A DNA stretch of 7,200 nt from Hyphomicrobiales bacterium (GCA_016780665.1 JADHLM010000053.1:1-7200), one strand, 5' to 3'; shown: positions 1 to 6,573, counted from the stretch's first letter. Notes: generated by a model from the letters alone, not told the origin. Made by a program: numbers and translations.

Positions 1-401
1 CATATATGTCCTTCAAACCATTCCCTAATTTCATCTTCGGATGGATTTTTGTTTTTTTGCAAAAGATCAACAGCACTCATTACTAATCCTGGAGTGCAAA
101 AACCACATTGAAGAGCATGATTATTTTGAAAAGCTTTTTGTATTGGATGTAAATTATCACCATCTGATAGCCCTTCTATAGTTGTAATATCTTTGCCATT
201 TACTTGCATTGCTAATGTGGTACAGCTTTTTACAGAGTCCCCATTAATGTGAACAACACATGCTCCACATTGACTTGTGTCACATCCAACGTGTGTTCCA
301 GTAAGACCAATCTTTTCACGTAAGAAATCAACCAATAAGATATTGTCATCAATAGTCTCTGAGTATTCTTTACCATTTATCTTGATATCTATTTTTGCCA
401 T
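1..401 (-). CDS. coxS: CO dehydrogenase-type small subunit, two [2Fe-2S] clusters (CoxS/XdhC-like family), 3' end cut by window edge
   Basis: I translated this by hand from the ATG at 401-399. It gives 133 residues and is still open at base 1. Residues 1-80 look like a plant-type ferredoxin domain with C40, C45, C48 and C60 (CxxxxCGxC...C), the usual ligands of one [2Fe-2S] cluster. Residues 85-133 begin the helical second domain with CGFCTPG at 99-105. The sequence then reads EGHI up to the edge, where the family continues C-R-C-T-G, so about 20-30 residues are missing. The protein passes electrons from a molybdopterin large subunit to an FAD subunit and on to an acceptor. AGGGA at 410-414 is 8 nt upstream of the start. 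coxG ends 17 nt upstream, so the two are probably cotranscribed. The same small-subunit family serves CO dehydrogenases, xanthine dehydrogenases and other aromatic or aldehyde hydroxylases. The symbol rests mainly on the neighbouring coxG; the true substrate is not shown. Confidence 0.93.
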   Translation of the reverse strand, partial: MAKIDIKINGKEYSETIDDNILLVDFLREKIGLTGTHVGCDTSQCGACVVHINGDSVKSCTTLAMQVNGKDITTIEGLSDGDNLHPIQKAFQNNHALQCGFCTPGLVMSAVDLLQKNKNPSEDEIREWFEGHI

Positions 402-418
402 TAATTCGATCCCTAAGC

Positions 419-1003
419 TTATTTGTTATAAAAATACAGGAATGATAAAACAAATACAATGATTGCAAATATTATCTTATTTCTTCTGGTTGCAAACAAA
501 CCACCATTATTTTGTTTAATATCCATTTCTACTGCCTTCGATAAATCATCAGAGTTTGTTGATGAATTAAAGTAATTTTCTAGGTTATTGAAGAATTGAT
601 CAGCTAATGTCTTTGAAGCGCTTTGGATCAATCTTTGCCCTACTTGAGCAAGCTTACCTCCCACCTGAGCATCAACATCGTATACTAATTTTGTTGTATT
701 AGCATCACCATCTATTAAATTTACTACTGCTGAACCTTTTGCAAAACCTGCAGCGCCACCTGATCCTTGACCGGTGATCTTATAGCCATTGGGTGGATCT
801 ATATCTGACAAATTGATCTTACCTTTAAACTTGGCTTTAACAGGTCCAATTTTTATCTCAACAGTTGCTTCAAATTCATCCGCAGAGGTTTGTTCCACAC
901 TTTGTGCACCAGGTATTGTCTCTTTTAATACATCCGAACTATTCAGAGCTTCCCATACTTGCATTCGCGGTGCCTGAATTATATTTTCACCATTAAGTTT
1001 CAT
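419..1003 (-). CDS. coxG: CoxG, SRPBCC-fold CO dehydrogenase accessory subunit G with C-terminal membrane anchor
   Basis: This encodes 194 residues. Residues 1-145 match the CoxG family closely: the MKLNGE start, APRMQVWEAL (11-20), the run around IKIGPVKAKFKGK (50-62), SDIDPP (66-71), a Gly/Ala-rich stretch GSGGAAGFAKGSA (80-92) and DAQVGGKLAQVG (111-122). This is an SRPBCC/START-like lipid- or ligand-binding fold. Residues 146-174 form a polar linker. R173-R174-N175-K176 precede a hydrophobic stretch at 177-192, and the protein ends in NK. That is the layout of a tail anchor with the body on the cytoplasmic side. In CO oxidisers CoxG is tied to membrane attachment of CO dehydrogenase, and a quinone-handling role has been proposed for mycobacterial CoxG (from memory). 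The gene lies first, before coxS. GGAG at 1009-1012 is 5 nt from the ATG and supports this start. Homologues also occur beside non-CO molybdenum hydroxylases, so it supports membership of the superfamily more than the substrate. Confidence 0.93.
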   Translation of the reverse strand: MKLNGENIIQAPRMQVWEALNSSDVLKETIPGAQSVEQTSADEFEATVEIKIGPVKAKFKGKINLSDIDPPNGYKITGQGSGGAAGFAKGSAVVNLIDGDANTTKLVYDVDAQVGGKLAQVGQRLIQSASKTLADQFFNNLENYFNSSTNSDDLSKAVEMDIKQNNGGLFATRRNKIIFAIIVFVLSFLYFYNK

Positions 1004-1008
1004 TTAAT

Positions 1009-1012
1009 CTCC
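1009..1012 (-). promoter_or_regulatory. Ribosome binding site of coxG (GGAG)
   Basis: On the minus strand the bases read TTGGAGATTAA before the ATG, a good Shine-Dalgarno core 5 nt from the start. It is one of the clearest ribosome binding sites in the window and fixes the coxG start, whereas purB across the spacer has no visible one. Confidence 0.7.
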
Positions 1013-1023
1013 AACCTTGTTAC

Positions 1024-1051
1024 ATTATTATTATTTGAATAAAAAACTCAA
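1024..1051 (-). promoter_or_regulatory. Candidate sigma70-type promoter for coxG-coxS
   Basis: On the minus strand TTGAGT (1051-1046, 4 of 6 to TTGACA) is followed after 16 bp by AATAAT (1029-1024, 5 of 6 to TATAAT). Transcription would start near 1017, leaving a short leader that still contains the GGAG site. A perfect 10-bp palindrome, AAGAATTCTT (1050-1059), touches the -35 box and could be an operator. The spacer is so AT-rich that matches like this arise by chance; this is only the best candidate I found. Confidence 0.3.
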
Positions 1052-1101
1052 GAATTCTTTTTGTATAATTAAAAAAAATAATATAAAAAAACTAACTTTT
1101 A

Positions 1102-1107
1102 TATAAT
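1102..1107 (+). promoter_or_regulatory. Candidate -10 box (TATAAT) for the purB operon
   Basis: There is a perfect TATAAT here, which would place the start of transcription near 1114 and give a leader of about 33 nt. No good -35 box lies 16-18 bp upstream; the bases there are A/T only. A-tracts at 1071-1078 and 1085-1091 could act as an UP element. A second TATAAT (1064-1069) also lacks a -35 at normal spacing. The whole seven-gene plus-strand block needs a promoter in 1004-1146, so one is expected here, but which hexamer is used cannot be settled by eye. Confidence 0.3.
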
Positions 1108-1114
1108 ATCTAAA

Positions 1115-1126
1115 GTATACATATAC
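1115..1126. promoter_or_regulatory. Short inverted repeat in the purB leader (possible operator)
   Basis: GTATA-CA-TATAC is an inverted repeat with two perfect 5-bp arms and a 2-bp centre. It lies just downstream of the TATAAT at 1102-1107, where a repressor site would block initiation. The arms are almost all A/T and the element occurs once, so chance is a serious alternative. It does not resemble the PurR operator known from E. coli. Confidence 0.15.
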
Positions 1127-1146
1127 GATAATAGTTTAATAAAAAA

Positions 1147-2487
1147 ATGATTCATAGGTATTCTAGAAAAATTATGACAGACATATGGTCTGATCAGACA
1201 AAGTTTTCTATTTGGTTAGACATTGAGATAAGTGCACACGAAGCACTGGAAGAAAATGGTCTGATCGAAAAAGGTTTAACAGATAAAATAAAAGAAAAAA
1301 CACGAAATATTCAATTTGATAATAAAAGAATATTAGAAATTGAAAAGAAAACCCAACATGATGTAATTGCATTTCTGACATTCATATCTGAGACAATAGG
1401 TGAAAAAAATGCTCGTTATTTACATCAAGGAATGACATCTTCAGACTTACTCGATACTAGCTTATGTATTCAGCTTAAAAGAGCGTCTAAATTAATAATT
1501 GATAATTTAGATAATCTTCTGAATGAACTGTCTGTCAAAGCTCATGAACATAAATATCTCCCAACAATCGGAAGAAGCCATGGTATTCACGCAGAGCCTA
1601 CAACAATAGGGTTAAAATTTGCTCAAGCATATGCTGAATTTTCAAGAGCAAAAGATAGAATGATAAGTGCAGAAAAAGAGATATCAATTTGCGCAATATC
1701 AGGAGCTGTTGGTACATTCGCAAACATAGACCCATCAGTTGAAAACTATGTTGCAAATAAACTTGGGTTATCAAGTGAAACAATTTCAACGCAAGTCATT
1801 CCAAGGGATAGATATGCTTATTTCTTCTCTATTCTGGGAATCATTGCAGGCTCAATTGAGAGACTGTCCACTGAAATAAGGCATTTACAACGAACGGAAG
1901 TTGATGAAATGTCAGAACAATTTCAAAAAGGACAAAAAGGTTCCTCTGCAATGCCACATAAAAGAAATCCTATACTCACAGAAAACTTAACTGGCATATC
2001 AAGATTAATAAGAAGTAGTGTTATACCATCACTGGAAAACATAGCTCTTTGGCATGAACGAGATATTTCACATTCATCAGTAGAACGAGTAATAGCACCT
2101 GATACAACAACCTTGATTGATTTTGCATTAGCAAGGCTTACAAATGTAATCAAAAATATAGGGGTAAACAAAGAGAATATCGCAGCAAACCTTAATAAGC
2201 TCAATGGATTAATTTATTCACAAAGAATATTACTACTTTTAACTCAAAAAGGTCTAAGTAGAGAAGCTAGTTACGAGCTTGTCCAGAGGAATGCAGCTGT
2301 TTCTTGGGAAAAACAAACTGATTTTCAAAAAATAATAGAGTCTGATCCTGAGATATCAAAGTTGTTAACAGGAGAAGAAATTTCAGATCTATTTTCTCTT
2401 GAATACCACATGAAAAATGTCAATTACATTTTTGACAAAGTATTCGCAAGCAAAAAATCATTGGATAATATACATGAAAAAAAATAA
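1147..2487 (+). CDS. purB: Adenylosuccinate lyase (PurB)
   Basis: PurB is a cytoplasmic homotetrameric enzyme that removes fumarate twice in purine synthesis: SAICAR to AICAR, and adenylosuccinate to AMP. The 446 residues begin MIHRYSRKIM, matching the Bacillus-type N terminus, which supports this start. Landmarks in order are H93-QGMTSSD (93-100), GRSHGIHAEP (142-151) with the conserved H145, and the fumarase/aspartase superfamily signature SSAMPHKRNP at 266-275 with the flexible-loop serines S266/S267. The C-terminal domain ends with a conserved-looking stretch near NVNYIFDKVF. About 13 further polar residues make it slightly longer than the ~431-435 usual for this type. No Shine-Dalgarno is visible: the 19 nt before the ATG are nearly all A and T. 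The end overlaps purC by 14 nt. The gene is first in the plus-strand operon and diverges from coxG. Confidence 0.97.
   Translation: MIHRYSRKIMTDIWSDQTKFSIWLDIEISAHEALEENGLIEKGLTDKIKEKTRNIQFDNKRILEIEKKTQHDVIAFLTFISETIGEKNARYLHQGMTSSDLLDTSLCIQLKRASKLIIDNLDNLLNELSVKAHEHKYLPTIGRSHGIHAEPTTIGLKFAQAYAEFSRAKDRMISAEKEISICAISGAVGTFANIDPSVENYVANKLGLSSETISTQVIPRDRYAYFFSILGIIAGSIERLSTEIRHLQRTEVDEMSEQFQKGQKGSSAMPHKRNPILTENLTGISRLIRSSVIPSLENIALWHERDISHSSVERVIAPDTTTLIDFALARLTNVIKNIGVNKENIAANLNKLNGLIYSQRILLLLTQKGLSREASYELVQRNAAVSWEKQTDFQKIIESDPEISKLLTGEEISDLFSLEYHMKNVNYIFDKVFASKKSLDNIHEKK
2474..2487 (+). other. 14-nt purB/purC coding overlap on an A8 run
   Basis: The purC ATG (2474-2476) lies inside the last codons of purB, which stops at TAA 2485-2487. 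The overlap contains eight consecutive A (2477-2484). purC is in the +1 frame relative to purB. The arrangement suggests that ribosomes finishing purB start purC directly (translational coupling). Only a weak GGA (2463-2465) lies at Shine-Dalgarno distance. Loss of one A from the run, in RNA or in a read, would join the two frames. Confidence 0.85.
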
Positions 2488-3238
2488 ATTATATGAAGGC
2501 AAAGCAAAGATACTTTACAAAGGCCCAGAACCGGGAACGCTTATCCAACACTTCAAAGATGATGCCACTGCAAACAATAACGAAAAGATGGAAATTTTTG
2601 AGGGTAAGGGAGTAATCAACAATAGAATATCAGAACAATTATTTACATTATTATCTTCCATTGATATACCCCATCATTTTATCAAAAGGCTTAATATGCG
2701 TGAGCAGTTAATCCACGAAGTGGAAATAATACCTCTAGAAGTTGTAATTAGAAATATCGCCGCTGGATCTTTAACCAAAAGATTAGGAATAAAATCTGGT
2801 GAAAAGTTGAGTAGGGCATTAATAGAATACTATTTCAAGGACGATATATTAAAAGACCCCCTAGTGAGTGAAGACCACATCTTAACCTTTGGGTGGGCAA
2901 ATCAAAATGAACTGGATGAAATCTCTACTCTTGCATTAAGAATAAATGATTTTCTTGTTGGTTATTTTTCTGCCCTCAAAATAGAATTAATAGACTTTAA
3001 GATTGAGTTTGGCAGAATGTATAAAAATGAAGAGATGTATATTGTTCTAGCAGATGAAATTAGTCCTGACTCTTCTAGACTATGGGACTCTGAAACAAAG
3101 AGAAAACTTGATAAGGATGTTTTTAGAGAAAATTCTGGATATCTTCTAGATGGCTACAATGAAGTAGCAAAAAGGATGGGATTATTAATAGAAAATAAAG
3201 CTTCAAAAAACAGCAAACCAACATTAGTCAAGGGATAA
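2474..3238 (+). CDS. purC: SAICAR synthetase (PurC)
   Basis: PurC joins aspartate to CAIR using ATP, giving SAICAR, the substrate of the adjacent purB product. The 254 residues start MKKNKLYEGKAK, the family's usual N terminus (nucleotide-binding strand-loop with G9-K10). Both family signatures are present: IPLEVVIRNIAAGS at 86-99 and LIDFKIEFG at 172-180. ADEISPDSSRLWD (193-205) follows, as expected. Length fits the ~240-255 of alphaproteobacterial PurC. The frame is open back to an ATG at 2417, but those 19 extra residues have no counterpart in the family and would lie wholly inside purB, so I chose 2474. The last ~14 residues (NKASKNSKPTLVKG) are a polar tail outside the conserved fold. 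The gene ends 2 nt before purS. Confidence 0.97.
   Translation: MKKNKLYEGKAKILYKGPEPGTLIQHFKDDATANNNEKMEIFEGKGVINNRISEQLFTLLSSIDIPHHFIKRLNMREQLIHEVEIIPLEVVIRNIAAGSLTKRLGIKSGEKLSRALIEYYFKDDILKDPLVSEDHILTFGWANQNELDEISTLALRINDFLVGYFSALKIELIDFKIEFGRMYKNEEMYIVLADEISPDSSRLWDSETKRKLDKDVFRENSGYLLDGYNEVAKRMGLLIENKASKNSKPTLVKG
3231..3235 (+). promoter_or_regulatory. Ribosome binding site of purS, overlapping the end of purC
   Basis: AGGGA lies 5 nt before the purS ATG and forms the last codons of purC, directly ahead of its TAA. A terminating ribosome would therefore sit over the purS initiation region, consistent with coupled translation of the two small-distance neighbours. Confidence 0.6.
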
Positions 3239-3240
3239 CA

Positions 3241-3480
3241 ATGAAAGCTAGGGTATTTGTAAGACTAAAGAGTGAGGTTCTTGATCCACAGGGACAAGCA
3301 ATAGAAAGCGCTCTAAAAAATCTGAACGAAAATAACATTAAAAATATCCGACAAGGCAAACTTATTGAAATGGATATTGAAGCAAAAAATGTCCAAGAAG
3401 CAAAGAAAAGTATTGAAGATATTACATTAAAACTTCTAGCAAATACGGTGATTGAAGATTACAAAATAGAAATAGAATAA
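3241..3480 (+). CDS. purS: FGAM synthase subunit PurS
   Basis: This encodes 79 residues, the normal size of PurS (about 80). It begins MKARVFVRLKSEVLDPQGQA, the characteristic start: a beta strand followed by the D-P-x-G turn (D17-P18-Q19-G20). It continues with an AIESALKNL helix and the IRQGKLIEMDIEA strand region, as in the family. PurS is a small dimeric protein that bridges PurQ and the small-type PurL and is needed to pass ammonia from glutaminase to synthetase. Its presence as a separate gene between purC and purQ marks the three-subunit FGAM synthase found in alphaproteobacteria, Bacillus and archaea. It begins 2 nt after purC and ends 1 nt before purQ, so amounts are likely matched by coupled translation. 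Confidence 0.95.
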   Translation: MKARVFVRLKSEVLDPQGQAIESALKNLNENNIKNIRQGKLIEMDIEAKNVQEAKKSIEDITLKLLANTVIEDYKIEIE

Positions 3481-3481
3481 A

Positions 3482-4147
3482 ATGGAAATATCAATAATAC
3501 GCTTCCCAGGCACAAATTGTGAAGTTGACACCTATAATGCTGTTAAGAAAGTGTTAGGTATAACCTCAAAAATACTTTCATGTAAAGACACTGTCATTCC
3601 AAAATCTGACTTAATTATTATACCTGGTGGTTTTTCTTATGGAGATTATCTCAGATCTGGAGCTATTGCAGCGAGAGAGCCAATCATGAGCGATTTAATC
3701 AAAAAAGCTAAAAATGGTGTAAATATATTGGGAATATGTAATGGCTTTCAAATTCTAACTGAATGTAATCTACTTCCAGGTGCTCTATTAAAAAACAGTA
3801 CCTTAAAATTTATTTCCAAAATTACCAATATCCAAATTACAAGAAATGATACATTTTTCTCAAAAGATTATGATAAAAATCAATCTGTAAAAATTCCTGT
3901 GGCACACCATGACGGGAACTATTTTGTAGATCAAGAGACACTAAGAGCGATTGAGGAGAACGCTCAGGTTGCCATGAGGTATGCCGAGCCAATTAATGGT
4001 TCATTAAATAACATTGCAGGACTGTACAATAATAGTTTTAATATTTTGGGTATGATGCCCCATCCCGAAAGAGCAATTGACAATCAAACAGGATCAAATG
4101 ACGGCATTAAATTATTCCAATCAATGCTTAAAAGCATGAGTCTATAA
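3482..4147 (+). CDS. purQ: FGAM synthase glutaminase subunit PurQ
   Basis: PurQ is a class I glutamine amidotransferase that hydrolyses glutamine to supply ammonia to PurL. The 221 residues show the full triad: nucleophile C86 in GICNGFQIL (84-92), and H194 and E196 in MMPHPERA (191-198). The N terminus holds FPGTNCE (8-14) and the oxyanion-side loop PGGFSYGDYLRSGA (48-61). AHHDGNYF (141-148) is also typical of the family. Length is normal. No Shine-Dalgarno is visible before the ATG: upstream is an A/G-poor, A-rich end of purS, with a single A between the purS stop and this start, so reinitiation by ribosomes leaving purS is the likely mode. Its TAA shares one base with the purL ATG (TAATG at 4145-4149). 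Confidence 0.97.
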   Translation: MEISIIRFPGTNCEVDTYNAVKKVLGITSKILSCKDTVIPKSDLIIIPGGFSYGDYLRSGAIAAREPIMSDLIKKAKNGVNILGICNGFQILTECNLLPGALLKNSTLKFISKITNIQITRNDTFFSKDYDKNQSVKIPVAHHDGNYFVDQETLRAIEENAQVAMRYAEPINGSLNNIAGLYNNSFNILGMMPHPERAIDNQTGSNDGIKLFQSMLKSMSL

Positions 4148-6327
4148 TGCCTGATAAAGATATTTATCAATCACACGGAATAAACGAGGACGAAAAGAAG
4201 TTACTTCTTGAGTCTTTAGGTAGAGAACCAACTATTACCGAAATTGGAATTTTTTCCGTGATGTGGTCTGAACATTGTTCTTATAAATCATCAAGATATT
4301 GGCTCAAAGAATTACATACCTCAGGTAAGCAAGTTATCCAAGGACCAGGGGAAAATGCTGGAGTCGTTGACATTGGAGACAATCAAGCAGTCATTTTTAA
4401 GATGGAGAGTCATAATCACCCCTCATTCATTGAGCCTTATCAAGGTGCAGCAACAGGTGTTGGTGGTATTATGAGAGATGTTTTTACAATGGGAGCCAGA
4501 CCTATTGCATTATTAAACTCACTGCGTTTTGGCGAAATAAATCACCCAAAGACAAAGTATTTATTATCTGGTGTCGTTAGCGGTATTGGTGGTTATGGAA
4601 ATTGTGTAGGTATACCAACTATATCTGGTGAAACAGGTTTTGATATCTCATATAATGGGAATAATCTTGTAAATGCAATGTGTGTTGGACTAACCACCCA
4701 TGATAAAATCTTTTATTCCAAGGCATCCGGAATTGGAAATCCAGTGGTCTACGTTGGAGCAAAAACTGGACGTGATGGGATACACGGAGCTACAATGGCA
4801 TCTGGTGAATTTGATGATGAATCAGAAAAAAATAGACCAACAGTGCAAGTGGGTGATCCATATGCAGAAAAACTTCTTTTAGAAGCATGTCTGGAATTAA
4901 TGCAGGAAGATGCAATAGTTTCCATTCAGGATATGGGTGCTGCTGGTCTAACATCTTCTTCTGTTGAGATGGCCGATAAAGGACAAGTTGGAATTGAATT
5001 AAATTTGGATAAAATACCAACGAGACAAAAAAACATGACTGCGTATGAAATGATGTTGTCTGAGAGCCAAGAGAGAATGCTTATGGTATTAACACCAGAA
5101 AAAACTCAGCTAGCAAAAGAAGTTTTTGAAAAATGGGGGGTCGATTTTGAGATTGTTGGACAGATTACTGACACAAACAATTTAGTTGTTAAACATAAGA
5201 ATAAGGTAGAGGCTAATATTCCGATAACCTATTTAACTGATAGTGCACCAATATACAAAAGAGATGTATCACCGCGAAAACAAAAACAAAAATCTACTGC
5301 AAAGATTAATCAGAACATTGATATTAAAGATACAATACTAAAGCTATTAAATTCACCAAATATATGCTCTAAAAAATGGATATGGGAGCAATATGATAGA
5401 TCAATCATGGCAAATACATTGAATCCGGCAGGAGATGATGCTGGAATTGTAAGAATTGAGGGAACAAAAAAAGCAATTGCAATGTCATCTGATGTTAATC
5501 CGAAATATTGTACTGCAGATGCAAAGAAAGGCGCTAAACAAGCAGTGGCTGAATGCTGGAGGAATATAATTTCTATGGGTGCAGAACCTCTTGCAATAAC
5601 TAACTGCTTGAATTTTGGTAATCCAGAAAAACCGGAAATTATGTATGATTTTGTAAAAACTATTGAAGGTATCACAGAAGCATCAAGAGAACTTAATTTC
5701 CCAGTTGTTTCAGGTAATGTCTCCCTCTACAATGAGACTAATGGTAAGCCAATTAACAACACACCAACTATTGGAGGTGTGGGTTTAATTAATGACATTA
5801 GTTTTCTAGAAAAATTTGGACATATGTTAGAGGGTGATCAAGTTTTTTTAATAGGAAACAAAGGTAAAAATTTGAGTTGTTCTGCCTTTGAAGAAGTTAT
5901 TATGGGAAGAAACACAGAAGATCCTCCTGATGTAAATCTTAAAACTGAAAAAATAAATGGTGAGATCGTGAAAAAACTCATCAATGATCAGTTACTATCT
6001 AGTTGCCATGATATTTCAGATGGCGGCTTAATAATTTCGATTTGTGAATTATTAATTAAATCAAATATCGGCGCTGATATAAATATCGCAAACAATGGCA
6101 ATATCTTAGAAGAATTATTTGCAGAGAATCAATCAAGATATATTATTTCTGTTTCATCAAGCAACCAAGATAAGATGTTTGAAATACTAAATAATGCGTC
6201 GATTCAATATCATCACTTAGGAAATATTAAAGGGAATGAATTGAAAGTGAATGATAAAATAGTTATATCTTTAAATGAATTAAATGAAGCATTTGAAAAT
6301 TTAATTCCTGAGTTAATGGCAAGTTAA
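4147..6327 (+). CDS. purL: FGAM synthase synthetase subunit, small type (PurL)
   Basis: PurL uses ATP and ammonia from PurQ to convert FGAR to FGAM. The 726 residues match small PurL (about 720-740), which needs PurS and PurQ. The N-terminal half contains MWSEHCSYK (39-47) with H43, GPGENAG (66-72), ESHNHPS (87-93) with H89-N90-H91, and a Gly-rich run ending in the MRDVFTMGARP region (109-119). QDMGAAGLTSSS and MLSESQERM follow. The second AIRS-like half begins near PAGDDAG (427-433) and contains DVNPKYC, VSGNVSLYNET and CHDISDGGL (620-628). So both repeated PurM-like halves are complete. A lysine-rich linker (about 376-387, PRKQKQKSTAK) joins them. The start overlaps the purQ stop by one base; GAG at 4138-4140 is a weak Shine-Dalgarno. 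bolA begins 10 nt after the stop. Confidence 0.97.
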   Translation: MPDKDIYQSHGINEDEKKLLLESLGREPTITEIGIFSVMWSEHCSYKSSRYWLKELHTSGKQVIQGPGENAGVVDIGDNQAVIFKMESHNHPSFIEPYQGAATGVGGIMRDVFTMGARPIALLNSLRFGEINHPKTKYLLSGVVSGIGGYGNCVGIPTISGETGFDISYNGNNLVNAMCVGLTTHDKIFYSKASGIGNPVVYVGAKTGRDGIHGATMASGEFDDESEKNRPTVQVGDPYAEKLLLEACLELMQEDAIVSIQDMGAAGLTSSSVEMADKGQVGIELNLDKIPTRQKNMTAYEMMLSESQERMLMVLTPEKTQLAKEVFEKWGVDFEIVGQITDTNNLVVKHKNKVEANIPITYLTDSAPIYKRDVSPRKQKQKSTAKINQNIDIKDTILKLLNSPNICSKKWIWEQYDRSIMANTLNPAGDDAGIVRIEGTKKAIAMSSDVNPKYCTADAKKGAKQAVAECWRNIISMGAEPLAITNCLNFGNPEKPEIMYDFVKTIEGITEASRELNFPVVSGNVSLYNETNGKPINNTPTIGGVGLINDISFLEKFGHMLEGDQVFLIGNKGKNLSCSAFEEVIMGRNTEDPPDVNLKTEKINGEIVKKLINDQLLSSCHDISDGGLIISICELLIKSNIGADINIANNGNILEELFAENQSRYIISVSSSNQDKMFEILNNASIQYHHLGNIKGNELKVNDKIVISLNELNEAFENLIPELMAS

Positions 6328-6330
6328 AGG
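6328..6330 (+). promoter_or_regulatory. Ribosome binding site of bolA (AGG)
   Basis: AAAGG straddles the purL stop codon, with AGG at 6328-6330 and 7 nt to the ATG at 6338. This favours 6338 as the start. An in-frame ATG two codons later (6344) is possible and would place the same AGG at 13 nt, which is too far. Confidence 0.5.
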
Positions 6331-6337
6331 TAACATT

Positions 6338-6568
6338 ATGAGTATGAAATTATCCGAGCTTCAAACACTAGTACAAAATGCCCTTCCTGATGCAATTATA
6401 GAGATAAAAGATCTTGCTGGTGATGATAATCACTATTCAATAATGATCAAATCAGAACAATTTAGAAATAAATCACGCCTTGAACAACATCAAATCGTTT
6501 ACAGTGCTCTACAAGATAAAATGGGAACAATCTTACATGCACTTCAAATCAAAACCATTTCAATTTAG
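6338..6568 (+). CDS. bolA: BolA family protein, partner of monothiol glutaredoxin
   Basis: This is a single BolA domain of 76 residues, normal for the short BolA/IbaG type. Visible marks are the early helix KLSELQTLVQNALPDA (4-19), the loop GDDNHYSI (28-35) with H32, the SRLEQHQIVYSAL helix (46-58), and the C-terminal HALQIKT (67-73) with H67. In family knowledge, the near-invariant C-terminal histidine, together with a Cys or His in the loop, helps hold a [2Fe-2S] cluster shared with a CGFS glutaredoxin; here H67 and H32 are the matching residues. The loop carries His rather than Cys. The next gene is exactly such a glutaredoxin, 10 nt downstream, so a BolA-Grx complex in iron-sulfur trafficking is the likely role. 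The 10-nt gap after purL suggests transcription with the pur genes. Which BolA subgroup it belongs to (stress morphogene or IbaG-like) cannot be fixed by eye. Confidence 0.93.
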   Translation: MSMKLSELQTLVQNALPDAIIEIKDLAGDDNHYSIMIKSEQFRNKSRLEQHQIVYSALQDKMGTILHALQIKTISI

Positions 6569-6569
6569 T

Positions 6570-6573
6570 GAGG
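6570..6573 (+). promoter_or_regulatory. Ribosome binding site deciding the grxD start (GAGG)
   Basis: GAGG lies 5 nt before the ATG at 6579 and just after the bolA stop. The grxD frame stays open to an earlier ATG at 6480, but the 33 extra residues would overlap bolA and have no glutaredoxin counterpart. The site supports the shorter protein. Confidence 0.65.

Noticed and set aside
277..977. Plus-strand frames at 277-462 and 789-977.
   Set aside because: They are antisense to coxS and coxG, whose translations match their families along the whole length.
1..1003. Possibility that the cox genes were recently acquired by transfer.
   Set aside because: Base and codon use look as AT-rich as the pur genes, and no integrase, repeat or tRNA lies near the boundary in this window.
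1598..2204. Minus-strand open frames at 1598-1789 and 1923-2204 inside purB.
   Set aside because: They lie opposite the conserved PurB core, including the signature loop; the hydrophobic translations reflect antisense reading of AT-rich codons.
2417..2473. Longer PurC start at 2417 (19 extra residues).
   Set aside because: The extension lies entirely within conserved purB coding sequence, and the PurC family begins at the MKKNKLYEGK position.
4700..5020. Plus-strand frame 4700-4882 and minus-strand frame 4790-5020 inside purL.
   Set aside because: Both lie within the conserved N-terminal half of PurL and have no recognisable protein features.
5310..5675. 121-codon open frame on the minus strand inside purL.
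   Set aside because: It is antisense to well-conserved PurL motifs, resembles no family I know, and has no plausible start context; it is a by-product of purL codon use.
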